A DNA stretch of 64,000 bases from JACMMS01 sp043758775. GTDB lineage: Bacteria; Pseudomonadota; Gammaproteobacteria; Burkholderiales; Methylophilaceae. The DNA is taken from contig JAYVMU010000037.1 of NCBI GenBank assembly GCA_043758775.1, positions 1 to 64,000 of the forward strand, given 5' to 3'. Below are positions 25,773-35,658 of the stretch, one piece after another (positions within the stretch are counted from its first letter, which is position 1; each line of letters opens with the position of its first letter). Both the position numbers and the translations under genes were made by a program. The notes under the pieces were generated by a model. It saw only the letters and a list, made by a program, of their open reading frames with translations, was not told where the DNA came from and searched no databases.

Positions 25773-26696
25773 TTAGTGTACTGAACTGCCAATTCTTTTC
25801 AGCTCATCCAGATTGAACCAGATAAAGAACGCTCTACCCACTAAATTATTTTCTGGCACAAAACCCCACACACGGCCGTCTGAGCTGTTATCACGGTTAT
25901 CACCCATGGCAAAATAATGTCCTGCTGGCACTGTCACTGTCTGGCCATTAGCAAATTGGTCACCAATGCTGCCTGGTGCAAATTCACCCACAATATCGTG
26001 AATTAAAATATTGTGATTCACGTTACCCAATTGCTCCGCATCACGTTTAGCGGTAATCATGTTGAGGCCTGGCATTTCATATTCATAATCCGCTACGTAC
26101 TTAACCTCTTGCACTTGGCCGTTAATTGTCAATTGCTTATTTTTATAAGAGATTTTATCGCCAGGCAAGCCAATCATACGCTTGATATAATCAATCGAAG
26201 GGTTTGGCGGATAATGAAATACAAACACATCGCCACGTTTAGGATGACTAATTCCTATAAATGTTTTGTTTGTAATTGGCGCACGCAAGCCGTACTCGAA
26301 TTTATTTACTAAAATAAAATCACCTGCGAGTAAGGTTGGCATCATCGAGCCTGACGGGATTTTGAATGGCTCTACCAGAAATGAGCGAATCAAAAATACC
26401 GCTAAAATAACGGGAAAGAAGCTTTTAGCGTATTCAAGCACTTCTGGCTCAACCGCACCTTTACCATTTTTTTGTTCTCGGCGACGTTTGAAAAACAAAA
26501 TATCAGCTAACCAAATGCCTCCCGTCAATAGTAGTACCAGCAACATAAATACGGCAAATGGTATTTGATCAGTTTTGACTAACCACAATCCAGCCAAAAC
26601 CAACTCGGCAAATATAAATAAGCCCACGCTTAACTTGCGTTGCACCAGCATGACCACACCAGCTAAGGCAATGGCGATAAAAATATAATTAATCAT
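25773..26696 (-). CDS. lepB: Signal peptidase I
   Basis: 307 residues. It removes signal peptides at the outer face of the inner membrane. Two to three N-terminal membrane helices (residues 1-22, 25-40, 47-69) precede the catalytic domain: serine in IPSGSMMPTLLAGDFILV, lysine in YIKRMIGLPGD, and the GDNRDNSSDGRVWG box. It lies 30 bp after lepA and 13 bp before rnc. Confidence 0.97.
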   Translation of the reverse strand: MINYIFIAIALAGVVMLVQRKLSVGLFIFAELVLAGLWLVKTDQIPFAVFMLLVLLLTGGIWLADILFFKRRREQKNGKGAVEPEVLEYAKSFFPVILAVFLIRSFLVEPFKIPSGSMMPTLLAGDFILVNKFEYGLRAPITNKTFIGISHPKRGDVFVFHYPPNPSIDYIKRMIGLPGDKISYKNKQLTINGQVQEVKYVADYEYEMPGLNMITAKRDAEQLGNVNHNILIHDIVGEFAPGSIGDQFANGQTVTVPAGHYFAMGDNRDNSSDGRVWGFVPENNLVGRAFFIWFNLDELKRIGSSVH

Positions 26697-26726
26697 TTAT
26701 TCATTTGTCCTATTGAGCTTTAAGTC

Positions 26727-28520
26727 CTATTTATCTTCAACTCTTAAAATTGCCAAGAATGCTTCTTGTGGAATTTCCACATTACCTACTTGTTTCATAC
26801 GCTTTTTACCTTCTTTTTGTTTCTCTAACAGCTTTTTCTTACGACTAATATCGCCGCCATAGCACTTGGCCAGTACATTTTTACGCATGGCTTTTACTGT
26901 TTCACGCGCGATAATATTAGCACCGATTGAAGCTTGAATTGCTACATCAAACATTTGACGTGGAATGAGCTCGCGCATCTTAGCCGCCACCTGGCGACCA
27001 CGGAACACGCTGTTGCTACGGTGCACAATCAGTGACAGTGCATCTACCCGTTCACCATTCACCATAATATCTAATTTGACTAAATCGGCTGCTCTAAACT
27101 CTAAAAACTCATAATCCATCGAAGCATAGCCACGTGACACGGATTTTAATTTATCAAAAAAGTCTAACACCACTTCATTCAATGGCATCTCGTAACTCAG
27201 CATCACCTGACGGCCCATATACTGCATGTTCTTTTGGATACCACGTTTGGTCGTACACAAAGTCATGACTGGGCCCACGTAATCTTGCGGCATGAGCAGA
27301 TTGATATTAATCATCGGCTCACGAATTTCTTCAACACGTGAAGGCTCCGGCAAGCGTGATGGATTTTCGATTTGCACGACATCGCCGTTTTTAAGCAGCA
27401 ACTCATAGACTACCGTTGGCGCAGTAGTAATTAAATCCATATCGTACTCGCGCTCTAAGCGCTCCTGTACGATTTCCATATGCAGCAAGCCTAAAAAACC
27501 ACATCTAAAACCGAAACCTAGCGCGGTAGAGTTTTCCGGCTCAAATAACAAAGAAGCATCATTGAGACTCAGTTTTTCTAACGCAGTACGCAAAGCTTCA
27601 AACTGATTAGATTCTGTCGGATAAAGCCCAGCAAACACCTGTGGCTTCACCTCTTTAAAGCCAGCAAGCGCTTCAGTTGCTTGGCGGTCTGTATGCGTGA
27701 CCGTGTCGCCCACTTTAGCATCAGCTAATTCTTTAATACCTGCAATGACAAACCCTACTTCACCCGCAGACAATTGTGTACGCTGGATAGACTTGGGCGT
27801 AAACACACCCACTTGTTCGCTCAGGTGCTGCGCACCTGTTGCCATGAGGCGAATTTTTTCTTTGGGTTTTAATGTGCCATCAATCACACGTACTAGCATC
27901 ACCACACCAACGTAATTATCAAACCAAGCGTCGATTACCAGCGCTTTAAGGGGCGCATTGGCATCACCTACTGGCGGCGGCACTTTGACAATCACTGCCT
28001 CTAATACATCACGCACGCCCTCGCCTGTTTTGGCTGAACAACGTACTGCATCTGTTGCATCAACGCCAATCACATCTTCAATTTCCTGAATCACCCGTTC
28101 CGGGTCGGCCGATGGCAAGTCAATTTTATTTAATACAGCAGTGACTTCCACGCCTAAATCAATCGCGGTATAGCAGTTGGCGACGCTTTGTGCCTCAACC
28201 CCCTGAGAAGCATCCACCACCAGCAATGCACCTTCACAAGCGGAAAGTGAACGACTGACTTCGTAGCTAAAATCCACATGCCCTGGTGTATCAATCAAAT
28301 TAAACTGATAAATCTGACCATCTAATGCCTTGTACTCAAGCGCGGCTGTTTGCGCCTTGATGGTAATACCGCGCTCACGTTCCAAGTCCATAGAATCAAG
28401 CACTTGTGCTTCCATTTCGCGGTCTGACAAGCCGCCGCACAAATGAATAATACGATCAGCTAAAGTGGATTTTCCATGGTCAATATGGGCAATAATGGAA
28501 AAGTTACGGATGTTTTTCAT
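26727..28520 (-). CDS. lepA: Elongation factor 4 (LepA)
   Basis: 597 residues from ATG 28520 (MKNIRNFSIIAHIDHGKST); a TTG at 28538 would add six residues not in the family. Ribosome-bound GTPase that back-translocates stalled ribosomes. G1 AHIDHGKS, G2 RERGITIKAQT, G3 DTPGHVDF, G4 NKIDL, and the LepA-specific C-terminal domain with KCYGGDISRKKKLLEKQK. First gene of lepA-lepB-rnc-era; the terminator at 28701-28722 separates it from mucD. Confidence 0.97.
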   Translation of the reverse strand: MKNIRNFSIIAHIDHGKSTLADRIIHLCGGLSDREMEAQVLDSMDLERERGITIKAQTAALEYKALDGQIYQFNLIDTPGHVDFSYEVSRSLSACEGALLVVDASQGVEAQSVANCYTAIDLGVEVTAVLNKIDLPSADPERVIQEIEDVIGVDATDAVRCSAKTGEGVRDVLEAVIVKVPPPVGDANAPLKALVIDAWFDNYVGVVMLVRVIDGTLKPKEKIRLMATGAQHLSEQVGVFTPKSIQRTQLSAGEVGFVIAGIKELADAKVGDTVTHTDRQATEALAGFKEVKPQVFAGLYPTESNQFEALRTALEKLSLNDASLLFEPENSTALGFGFRCGFLGLLHMEIVQERLEREYDMDLITTAPTVVYELLLKNGDVVQIENPSRLPEPSRVEEIREPMININLLMPQDYVGPVMTLCTTKRGIQKNMQYMGRQVMLSYEMPLNEVVLDFFDKLKSVSRGYASMDYEFLEFRAADLVKLDIMVNGERVDALSLIVHRSNSVFRGRQVAAKMRELIPRQMFDVAIQASIGANIIARETVKAMRKNVLAKCYGGDISRKKKLLEKQKEGKKRMKQVGNVEIPQEAFLAILRVEDK

Positions 28521-28572
28521 GTTGGATATTTGAGTCAATTCTTATGCTTACCATTCATACTTACAAATAAAT

Positions 28573-28591
28573 AAGGCGCATTAAGCGCCTT
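28573..28591 (-). other. Hairpin in the lepA leader
   Basis: A 7-bp GC-rich stem (AAGGCGC / GCGCCTT, 5-nt loop) about 50 bp before the lepA start. It could be a second terminator or a leader structure. Confidence 0.4.
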
Positions 28592-28700
28592 TTAAAATTA
28601 ACACGCATTTTACAGCAAACGCTTGATTAGCATAAGATTTATTAATAACTAATTTTCACTTATAAAATATCTGCTTTAAATAATATAGTAGTGTAGTAAA

Positions 28701-28722
28701 AAGCCCATCAAATGATGGGCTT
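28701..28722 (-). terminator. Terminator after mucD
   Basis: A 10-bp stem (AAGCCCATCA / TGATGGGCTT) followed, read leftward, by TTTACTACAC. It lies 12 bp past the mucD stop and ends the rpoE-mucD transcript. The 2-nt loop would open to about 4-6 nt in RNA. Confidence 0.75.
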
Positions 28723-28734
28723 CTGATAACTAAT

Positions 28735-30156
28735 TTATTTACCTGTTACTTTTAAAGGTACATACAGCGTATTCTCACCACGTAATACAAGCAATGCCAC
28801 GGTTTTGCCGCTTGCTATACCAGCAACTTGCTTATTAAACTGGTCTAAACTCTGTACCTCGGTATTGTTTAACCCCAAAATTACATCTCCACGACGTATG
28901 CCTGCCTGGGCAGCCACTCCTTGTGATTCCACGACTAACAAGCCATTCTTACCAGTTAGCTTTTTCTTCTGTTGCGCTGTAAGCTCTTTCAACACTAGGC
29001 CTAACTTATTCACCTCAGGTTTTGCTGGCGCTTTAGGTGTGGTAGCGGCTTCTGCTTCCGTCGGCATTTCACCTACGCCCATATTCAGCACTTTAACAGC
29101 GCCTTTGCGTAGCACTTCTATCGGCACAACTCTGCCTGGCTTTGTAGAACCGACTGCCCGAGGCAAATCGCTAGATGCAATAATTGGTTTATTGTCAAAC
29201 TTAGTGATGACATCACCTGCTTCTAAGCCACCTTTTTCCGCTGGGCTATTTTTCTCAACTCCAGCGATTAGCGCACCATTGGTATTTTTCATACCAAATG
29301 ATTCAGCCAATTCTTTAGTCATTTCTTGAATAGAAATACCTAACCAACCACGGCTAATTTTGCCGCTGGTTTTGAGCTGATTGGAAACATCAATGGCAAC
29401 ATCAATAGGAATTGAAAATGACAGCCCCACAGAGCCCCCAGTACGGCTGTAAATTTGCGAGTTAATGCCTACAACCTCTCCCGCTAAATTAAAAAGTGGG
29501 CCGCCTGAATTTCCTGGGTTAATCGCGACATCAGTTTGAATAAAGGGGACATAATTTTCTTGCGGCAATACACGCCCCTTCGAGCTCACAATGCCTGCTG
29601 TCATGGTATTTTCCAAGCCAAAAGGTGAGCCAATCGCTGCCACCCATTCACCTACTTTAAGCTTACTTGAATCCCCTATAGTCACTTTAGGCAAGCCTGT
29701 TGCATCAATTTTTACTAGCGCAACATCTGTGCGACGATCAGTACCGATGATTTTTGCTTTGAACTCACGTTTATCGAACAGCTTAACCACGACCTCATCA
29801 GCATCATCAACAACGTGTGCATTAGTAAGAATATAGCCATCACTACTGATAATAAAACCAGAGCCCAATGACTGGGTTTTGTAATCTTGTTGTGGCGCGC
29901 CTCCGGGGCTATTCGGCATACTTGGCAAAGGTATACCAAAATGTTTGAATAGCTCTTGCATACCGTCATCATCCAGCGCGCCTGGCATGCTATTAGCCGC
30001 AACATGCGCGGTTTGAGTAATGCTGATATTGACCACTGCGGGACCTTGTTTTTCGTATAACTCGGTAAAATCAGGTAAATCTTTAGCAAAACTAATATTA
30101 CTGGAAACTGCTGTTACAAAAAACAAACTAACTGTTACTAAACATTTTTTTAGCAT
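28735..30156 (-). CDS. mucD: Periplasmic serine protease MucD/DegQ (HtrA)
   Basis: 473 residues. A signal peptide (about 1-24) leads a trypsin-like domain with the triad His in LTNAHVVDDADEV, Asp in RRTDVALVKID, and Ser in NPGNSGGPLFN. Two PDZ domains follow (about 270-360 and 385-470). It degrades misfolded envelope proteins. It ends the rpoE-rseA-rseB-rseC-mucD cluster and gives the stress response its effector protease. Either a mucD or degQ name would fit; the rpoE linkage supports mucD. Confidence 0.95.
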   Translation of the reverse strand: MLKKCLVTVSLFFVTAVSSNISFAKDLPDFTELYEKQGPAVVNISITQTAHVAANSMPGALDDDGMQELFKHFGIPLPSMPNSPGGAPQQDYKTQSLGSGFIISSDGYILTNAHVVDDADEVVVKLFDKREFKAKIIGTDRRTDVALVKIDATGLPKVTIGDSSKLKVGEWVAAIGSPFGLENTMTAGIVSSKGRVLPQENYVPFIQTDVAINPGNSGGPLFNLAGEVVGINSQIYSRTGGSVGLSFSIPIDVAIDVSNQLKTSGKISRGWLGISIQEMTKELAESFGMKNTNGALIAGVEKNSPAEKGGLEAGDVITKFDNKPIIASSDLPRAVGSTKPGRVVPIEVLRKGAVKVLNMGVGEMPTEAEAATTPKAPAKPEVNKLGLVLKELTAQQKKKLTGKNGLLVVESQGVAAQAGIRRGDVILGLNNTEVQSLDQFNKQVAGIASGKTVALLVLRGENTLYVPLKVTGK

Positions 30157-30214
30157 CTACTCACCTCGGCTATATTATGTTGAATGATTGTTGAAAAATT
30201 AAATAGTGGGTTCA

Positions 30215-30733
30215 TCAGTTTTTTGCATTGCATTGGCTGATACTTTGACCTGCCAACCGTAAAATCACAGGCTGGTTTTGCGCACTGTACTTCCTTGAAG
30301 CGGTATGGCCTTTTACCCAAACAAAGCCTAAAGTTAAGCCAATTACAGCACCGATAACAGCATACAAATCGCCTTGACTGGGAGTTTTGGCAAAAACAGA
30401 AGTACTTAAAAGCGCACCTATCATCATCGTTGCCAATGGTAAGGCATACAAGAGCAATGCGCTTTTTAGCACCACTTGCTCGTCTATACCGACAATTACA
30501 CCGTCTCCCACTTGAGCATTGATGAGATTCTTAGCTTTAAACGTACTGGATTTGTGCGCAAAAATCTTGCCCCATAATGAATTGCCGCAGCCACGGGTTT
30601 GGCCACATATGCCACAGGGAACTTGACGCATGATTTCTAGCGTGGCTATATTACTAGCTTGATGGTTAACTGGGATATTGCCATCCACCTCGCTGCTTTC
30701 AATGGCAATAATGACGGCTTGTTCTTCTATCAT
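30215..30733 (-). CDS. rseC: RseC/MucC family membrane protein
   Basis: 172 residues. The N-terminal domain has a cysteine cluster VPCGICGQTRGCG near residues 37-49, followed by two membrane helices (about 95-117 and 127-147) and a short cytosolic tail. RseC proteins modulate sigma-E and contribute to the SoxR-reducing system in E. coli. It lies 37 bp after rseB and 58 bp before mucD. Confidence 0.9.
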   Translation of the reverse strand: MIEEQAVIIAIESSEVDGNIPVNHQASNIATLEIMRQVPCGICGQTRGCGNSLWGKIFAHKSSTFKAKNLINAQVGDGVIVGIDEQVVLKSALLLYALPLATMMIGALLSTSVFAKTPSQGDLYAVIGAVIGLTLGFVWVKGHTASRKYSAQNQPVILRLAGQSISQCNAKN

Positions 30734-30770
30734 GGCTTATAATCTTAATTCTTGCTGATGTTGATGCTAA

Positions 30771-31736
30771 TTATTTATTGAATCTAACCGCTTTCGATAT
30801 CTGCATGACCGTATTCGCTGGCACTTCACCAATCACAATAATTTGATGCCCATCAATCACATTAGCGCACATATTGGTCGACCCCATCACTGTATGCCCA
30901 GTTTTTGGTCGAACCCCTTTACTAACAGGCTCGATAAATAAAGAAACGGCAGCCAACCCATCTGAATAAATCAGTTGATTCACTGTGACGCTCTTACTGG
31001 ATATTTTAAATTCTATCTGATCAATTTTACGGTATCCCGGTGGCAAATCTGCAACTGCCCAGTCACCGCCATTGACATGGCTAACATTACTTGAATCATC
31101 TATCACATAGCTTTTACTAACATCCAGCTTGGGCTGCACTATGCTAGTCTGTTGATTATTTTGAAAATTAATTTGATTAAATTCAACTTGTTCTACAGTT
31201 TCATTTTTATTCAATAAAATCATTTTAAGTAATAAACTATTTTCGTTATCTGTCCATAACTTATAGTTATAGCGATATGCATCTTTAGAGTCCAAATAAA
31301 CTACTTGTGCGGATCTGCCACTCACTATTTCATTTGGACCAAAACGTGCGTTATAACTAGTTTTAATTAAATCTAAATTGCTAGGGAAAATTGCTGGAAA
31401 AAGGTTCTGGCCATGCCTTTTTTCCATAACCAGCTTATCGTTTCTAGGATGAATAATAACAATATCTTTACCTTGGCTATAAACTTCACGCGGCTCACCT
31501 TCCAAGACCATATCACGTGTGAACTCATTAGTGCCGTCGCTCATATGAGTAATTTGGACGGTGCGCACTTGAGCGCCATTCTGATAGACAAACAAACCTT
31601 TATAATTCAAAGCACGTGCAGCTATTGCCGTTTTTTGTAAGGAAGCCCAGGGCGCCTCCTCAGCAATGGCTTGACTTGGAAGCAAGCCGAATAAACTGGC
31701 TAGCCAAATGGTTAAACAAACAACAAAACGCATCAT
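30771..31736 (-). CDS. rseB: Sigma-E regulatory protein RseB/MucB
   Basis: 321 residues, periplasmic. A signal peptide (about 1-25, ending AIA-EE) precedes a LolA-like lipid-binding domain (NYKGLFVYQNG, VLEGEPREVYSQG) and a smaller C-terminal domain. It protects RseA from proteolysis until it senses mislocalised lipopolysaccharide or lipids. Its start overlaps the rseA stop by four bases. Confidence 0.93.
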   Translation of the reverse strand: MMRFVVCLTIWLASLFGLLPSQAIAEEAPWASLQKTAIAARALNYKGLFVYQNGAQVRTVQITHMSDGTNEFTRDMVLEGEPREVYSQGKDIVIIHPRNDKLVMEKRHGQNLFPAIFPSNLDLIKTSYNARFGPNEIVSGRSAQVVYLDSKDAYRYNYKLWTDNENSLLLKMILLNKNETVEQVEFNQINFQNNQQTSIVQPKLDVSKSYVIDDSSNVSHVNGGDWAVADLPPGYRKIDQIEFKISSKSVTVNQLIYSDGLAAVSLFIEPVSKGVRPKTGHTVMGSTNMCANVIDGHQIIVIGEVPANTVMQISKAVRFNK

Positions 31737-32236
31737 TTATGTGTAGACTCTGCATAAGCTACATTTTGCATATAGTAAGAAGCGCTACTAGGCGCAGCCT
31801 CTTGATGTGCTTGCAAATATTCCATCGGCATACTTTGTGCAATTTCCACTGGTGCTAATTCAGTAGTTGCAACATTTTGTTGCAATACCATCCAACCTAC
31901 AAACATGACTGCCGCGACCGATGCGGCGACTGACCAGATGGGCATAGCACTCAATATAGGTTTTTTCGGCAACTTTGTTTTATTTTGATTTATAAAGGCA
32001 GACACTACGGGTTCGGTTATTACATTCTCGTGCGCTGGTTCGTTTTCCAAAGCCTGCATCACACGGCTATGAAAATTAGGATGCATCTTACTAGCACCGC
32101 GAATAACATCACCGATCAAGTGGTACTGCGCCCAACATTGGCTAAGTTCACCAGTGGACTTTGCGGCGGTTAATAAATGATCTGCATCGTCAAGATCAAA
32201 TTCACCGTCAATAAGTGCTGATAATTGGTCTTTCAT
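31733..32236 (-). CDS. rseA: Anti-sigma-E factor RseA/MucA
   Basis: 167 residues. The cytosolic N-terminus MKDQLSALIDGEFDLDDA is the sigma-binding family start, with CWAQYHLIGDVIRG. One membrane helix lies near residues 103-122, and a periplasmic tail follows. It holds RpoE inactive at the inner membrane until cleaved under envelope stress. It lies 85 bp after rpoE and overlaps rseB. Confidence 0.93.
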   Translation of the reverse strand: MKDQLSALIDGEFDLDDADHLLTAAKSTGELSQCWAQYHLIGDVIRGASKMHPNFHSRVMQALENEPAHENVITEPVVSAFINQNKTKLPKKPILSAMPIWSVAASVAAVMFVGWMVLQQNVATTELAPVEIAQSMPMEYLQAHQEAAPSSASYYMQNVAYAESTHK

Positions 32237-32321
32237 GTAATTCTCCTGATACTGCTTAAACGTGCCACCCTTTAGTCGCTTTACAGCATATTCTTCTACA
32301 AACAGCTTCTCTGCTAAGCAT

Positions 32322-33065
32322 TTACCATCTCTTATTATCTGGGGTATCCAACAACGGACGTAATTTTAATGCAATGGTTTCACGTGCTCGAAATATACGT
32401 GAACGCACGGTACCAATTGGACACTGCATTAAAGTGGCAATTTCTTCGTAACTTAAACCTTCTAGTTCGCGTAGCGTAATCGCGGTGCGTAACTCTTCAG
32501 GCAATGACGCAACGGTATCGTTAACCGTTTGTGCGATTTGCTTGGTCATCAATTCAGTTTCGGGCGTTTCCATGGTACGCATTTCATCACCGCCATCAAA
32601 ATTCTCTACATCTTCAATCTCGATTTCAGCAATGACTTGCGGTCTGCGACCCATAGAGACCAAGTAATTCTTTGCTGTATTGATACCGATTCGGTACAGC
32701 CAAGTATAAAAAGCACTATCACCACGAAAATTATTTAACGCACGATAAGCTTTAATAAAGGTCTCTTGCACGACATCTTCCACCTCAGCTTGATCACGTA
32801 TCATGCGTGACAGCAGGCGGCCTAGTTTTCGGTTGTACTTCTCCACCAACAAACCAAAAGCGCGTTTATCTCCCTGCTGAGCACGCTCGACCAACACTTG
32901 ATCTAACTCACGGTTACCCGCTACTGGCGTGCCTTCGTTTGGCATATTGCCCATTGAGGTACTGCTCCCTATTTGCGTATTCTTATAACCCGTAGTATAC
33001 CCTTGAGTCGAGGGTTGTACGAAACTGGTACGCGATAAAGCCTCAATATTTATTGTTTGTAGCAT
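32322..33065 (-). CDS. rpoE: RNA polymerase sigma-E factor (RpoE/AlgU), N-terminally extended
   Basis: 247 residues; relatives have about 199. Region 2 (LVEKYNRKLGRLLSRMIRD, VEDVVQETFIKAYRAL) and region 4 (LPEELRTAITLRELEGLSYE, GTVRSRIFRARE) are complete. The extra 50 residues come before RELDQVLVERAQQGDKRAF. The start at 33065 is supported by GGGAGA (33077-33072) six bases upstream. In-frame ATG codons closer to the conserved region (MGNMPNEG) have no such site in view. A sigma-E type promoter lies 64 bp upstream. It heads the rseA-rseB-rseC-mucD cluster. Confidence 0.93.
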   Translation of the reverse strand: MLQTINIEALSRTSFVQPSTQGYTTGYKNTQIGSSTSMGNMPNEGTPVAGNRELDQVLVERAQQGDKRAFGLLVEKYNRKLGRLLSRMIRDQAEVEDVVQETFIKAYRALNNFRGDSAFYTWLYRIGINTAKNYLVSMGRRPQVIAEIEIEDVENFDGGDEMRTMETPETELMTKQIAQTVNDTVASLPEELRTAITLRELEGLSYEEIATLMQCPIGTVRSRIFRARETIALKLRPLLDTPDNKRW

Positions 33066-33128
33066 ATAATATCTCCCAATATTTTACTGACAACCATTGC
33101 TATCACTTAAATCTCTAGCCTACTTACA

Positions 33129-33155
33129 CAGACCTCGTTAAACTAATAGAAGTTC
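33129..33155 (-). promoter_or_regulatory. Candidate sigma-E autoregulatory promoter
   Basis: Read leftward: GAACTT (33155-33150), 16-bp spacer, GTCTG (33133-33129). The sigma-E consensus is GGAACTT, about 16 bp, TCTGA. It lies upstream of rpoE, as in relatives where RpoE activates its own operon. Confidence 0.65.
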
Positions 33156-33213
33156 ATCTAAATTAAGCAGTCAATTTAAACAGTTTATTGATAGAAAAGT
33201 TAAGTAAATACTG

Positions 33214-34851
33214 ATGCAACAATATGATGTATTAATTATTGGGTCTGGCTTGGCGGGCTTGACGCTGGCACTTAATCTGGCAGAATCAAAAAAAGTCTGC
33301 CTAGTCAGCAAACGCACTATTTCTGATAGCGCAAGTAGCTGGGCACAGGGCGGTATTGCGGCAGTATTTAATAATGACGATTCAATTCAAGCACACATAC
33401 AAGATACCTTAATCGCCGGAGCTGGATTATGTGATGTTGAAGTGACGCGCCTAGTTGCTGAACATGGTCGCGAAACCGTAGAGTGGCTGATTGAACAAGG
33501 CGTTATATTTACCCGTGAAGATGACAACAGCGGTTATCATCTAACGCGCGAAGGCGGTCATAGCCACCGGCGTATCGTACATGCCGCGGACGCTACTGGT
33601 TTCGCTGTGCAAAAAACGCTAGCACAAAAAGTATGTGAACATGCCAATGTTACGCTTCTAGAAGAGCATATTGCAGTGGATTTAATTACTGCACGCAAAT
33701 TAGCACATCAGAAGCTGATTCAACATGATTTAAGTGCAAAAACCGACTATTGCTTAGGCGCTTATATACTAGACAACAGCACAGGCAAAGTCATTACCAT
33801 TGCTGCGCAGCAAACAGTGCTTGCTACTGGTGGTACTGGCAAAGTCTACCTTTACACAACCAATCCAGACGTCAGTACAGGCGATGGCGTAGCGATGGCA
33901 TGGCGCGCAGGTTGCCGCGTTGCCAATATGGAGTTTATTCAATTTCATCCTACCTGCTTATACCACCCCAAAGCCAAATCATTTCTCATTAGTGAAGCCG
34001 TACGTGGCGAAGGTGGACTACTTAGACTGCCAGATGGCACACGCTTTATGCCAGCATATGATGAACGTGCAGAGCTGGCACCACGTGATGTGGTGGCACG
34101 TGCTATTGACTTTGAAATGAAAAAGCGCGGACTGGATTGCGTGTTTTTAGATATTACACACAGGCCATTAGAATTTATTCAAGCACATTTCCCTAATATT
34201 TACGCGCGCTGTTTAGAATTGGGTATTGATATCAGCAAAGAACCTATACCTGTGGTACCTGCAGCGCACTACAGCTGCGGCGGAGTAATGACCGACCATA
34301 TGGCACGCACTGACATCTCCAATTTATACGCAATTGGTGAAACTGCCTGCACTGGTTTACACGGTGCGAATCGACTAGCAAGCAACTCATTATTAGAATG
34401 CTTAGTATTTGGACAAGCCGCAGCGCAAGATATTATGCAGCAACCCATTAGAACTATTCCAATCTTGCCACATTGGGATGAAAGCCGCGTCACTGATGCC
34501 GATGAAGAAGTGCTGATTACCCATACCTGGAACGAGCTACGGCGCTTTATGTGGAATTACGTCGGAATTGTGCGCACCAATAAACGTCTATCTCGTGCTT
34601 TGCATCGCATACATATGCTACGAGATGAAGTCGGCGAGTTTTATAGCAATTTCAGAATCAGTAATAATTTAATTGAACTGCGTAATTTATTACAAGTAGC
34701 TGAATTGATTGTAAATAGCGCAATGGAACGCCATGAAAGTAGGGGCTTACATTACAGCAAAGACTATCCAAATATGGAAGATGAGGCTGTGCCTACCGTG
34801 CTAGAACCGTCAAATTACTACAGCCTGCTTGATCGCAACAGCACTCATTGA
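33214..34851 (+). CDS. nadB: L-aspartate oxidase
   Basis: 545-residue FAD enzyme that converts L-aspartate to iminoaspartate, the first step of NAD synthesis. FAD loop VLIIGSGLAGLTLALNLAES at the start, SSWAQGGIAAV, EGGHSHRRIVHAADATG, FHPTCLYHPK, and SEAVRGEGGLLR with the catalytic arginine. The HPAAHYSCGGV-type segment is VPAAHYSCGGVMTDH. It is divergent from rpoE, the common Betaproteobacterial order. Confidence 0.97.
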   Translation: MQQYDVLIIGSGLAGLTLALNLAESKKVCLVSKRTISDSASSWAQGGIAAVFNNDDSIQAHIQDTLIAGAGLCDVEVTRLVAEHGRETVEWLIEQGVIFTREDDNSGYHLTREGGHSHRRIVHAADATGFAVQKTLAQKVCEHANVTLLEEHIAVDLITARKLAHQKLIQHDLSAKTDYCLGAYILDNSTGKVITIAAQQTVLATGGTGKVYLYTTNPDVSTGDGVAMAWRAGCRVANMEFIQFHPTCLYHPKAKSFLISEAVRGEGGLLRLPDGTRFMPAYDERAELAPRDVVARAIDFEMKKRGLDCVFLDITHRPLEFIQAHFPNIYARCLELGIDISKEPIPVVPAAHYSCGGVMTDHMARTDISNLYAIGETACTGLHGANRLASNSLLECLVFGQAAAQDIMQQPIRTIPILPHWDESRVTDADEEVLITHTWNELRRFMWNYVGIVRTNKRLSRALHRIHMLRDEVGEFYSNFRISNNLIELRNLLQVAELIVNSAMERHESRGLHYSKDYPNMEDEAVPTVLEPSNYYSLLDRNSTH

Positions 34852-35086
34852 TTAAAAAACACTTAAACGATATTGATACACCTGAGACTAATCATTTCTG
34901 CCTTAGCTTTTGCGATTATCAAATCTGCATCAAAAAAACTTATTCAATTTAGCCTGAATCTAGCATTCAAATACCGAAATTAATTAATAAGTTAATATTT
35001 TTTTAATAAATGCAAAGAATATATTAAAATACCGCAAATTAAATTAATGCCATTTTTATTACCATTCTGAATATTTAGGAAAAGCT

Positions 35087-35566
35087 ATGCAAATCGCAAT
35101 GAACACCGTAGTCACAATGACTTATGAACTTAAAGATAGTGATGGCACTGTCTTAGAATCCAGCACCGAACCCGTTGCATATTTGCACGGTGGTTACGAT
35201 AATATTTTTCCAAAAGTAGAAGAGCTCATGCACGGCAAAAACGTAGGCGATGTCGTGTCAGTGACTTTAGAGCCGGCTGACGCATTTGGTGAATACGACG
35301 AAGAGTTGGTGCAAATTGAAGATGCCAAATCTTTTCCCGCTAAAGATCTGAAAGAAGGCATGCAGTTTGAAGGTGAAGACGAATCTGGCGAAGTGATTTT
35401 ATACACCATTACCAATATTGCCGATGGCAAAGTTGTGGTTGATGGTAATCATCCATGGGCCGGTGAGCGTGTGCTGTTTAACGCAACCATTACCGATGTA
35501 CGCTCTGCCAGTAGTGAAGAAGTAACACACCAACACGTGCATGGCGAAGGTGGTCACCACCACTAA
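35087..35566 (+). CDS. slyD: FKBP-type peptidyl-prolyl isomerase, SlyD-like
   Basis: 159 residues. The FKBP domain is split by a chaperone flap: MTYELKDSDGTVLESS, PVAYLHGGYDNIFPKVEELMHG, and LEPADAFGEYDEELVQ, then HPWAGERVLFNATITDVR. The tail is short with a few histidines (HQHVHGEGGHHH), unlike the long His/Cys nickel-binding tail of E. coli SlyD. It acts on proline bonds and as a cytosolic chaperone, possibly binding nickel. Confidence 0.9.
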   Translation: MQIAMNTVVTMTYELKDSDGTVLESSTEPVAYLHGGYDNIFPKVEELMHGKNVGDVVSVTLEPADAFGEYDEELVQIEDAKSFPAKDLKEGMQFEGEDESGEVILYTITNIADGKVVVDGNHPWAGERVLFNATITDVRSASSEEVTHQHVHGEGGHHH

Positions 35567-35598
35567 GCAGGTGTTTTTATCTCGCCAGTAGTCAATAA

Positions 35599-35624
35599 AA
35601 AGCATCCTAATGGATGCTTTTTTT
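35599..35624 (+). terminator. Rho-independent terminator after slyD
   Basis: A 9-bp stem (AAAGCATCC / GGATGCTTT) with a 4-nt loop, followed by a T run (T18-T24). It lies 33 bp past the slyD stop and also faces the convergent mutS. Confidence 0.9.
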
Positions 35625-35658
35625 ATCGCTATTTTTTACTTGTGAATTACACAATCGA

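Noticed and set aside
28805..29329. Long open frame opposite mucD
   Set aside because: Antisense shadow of a well-supported protease gene; composition and lack of a binding site argue against coding.
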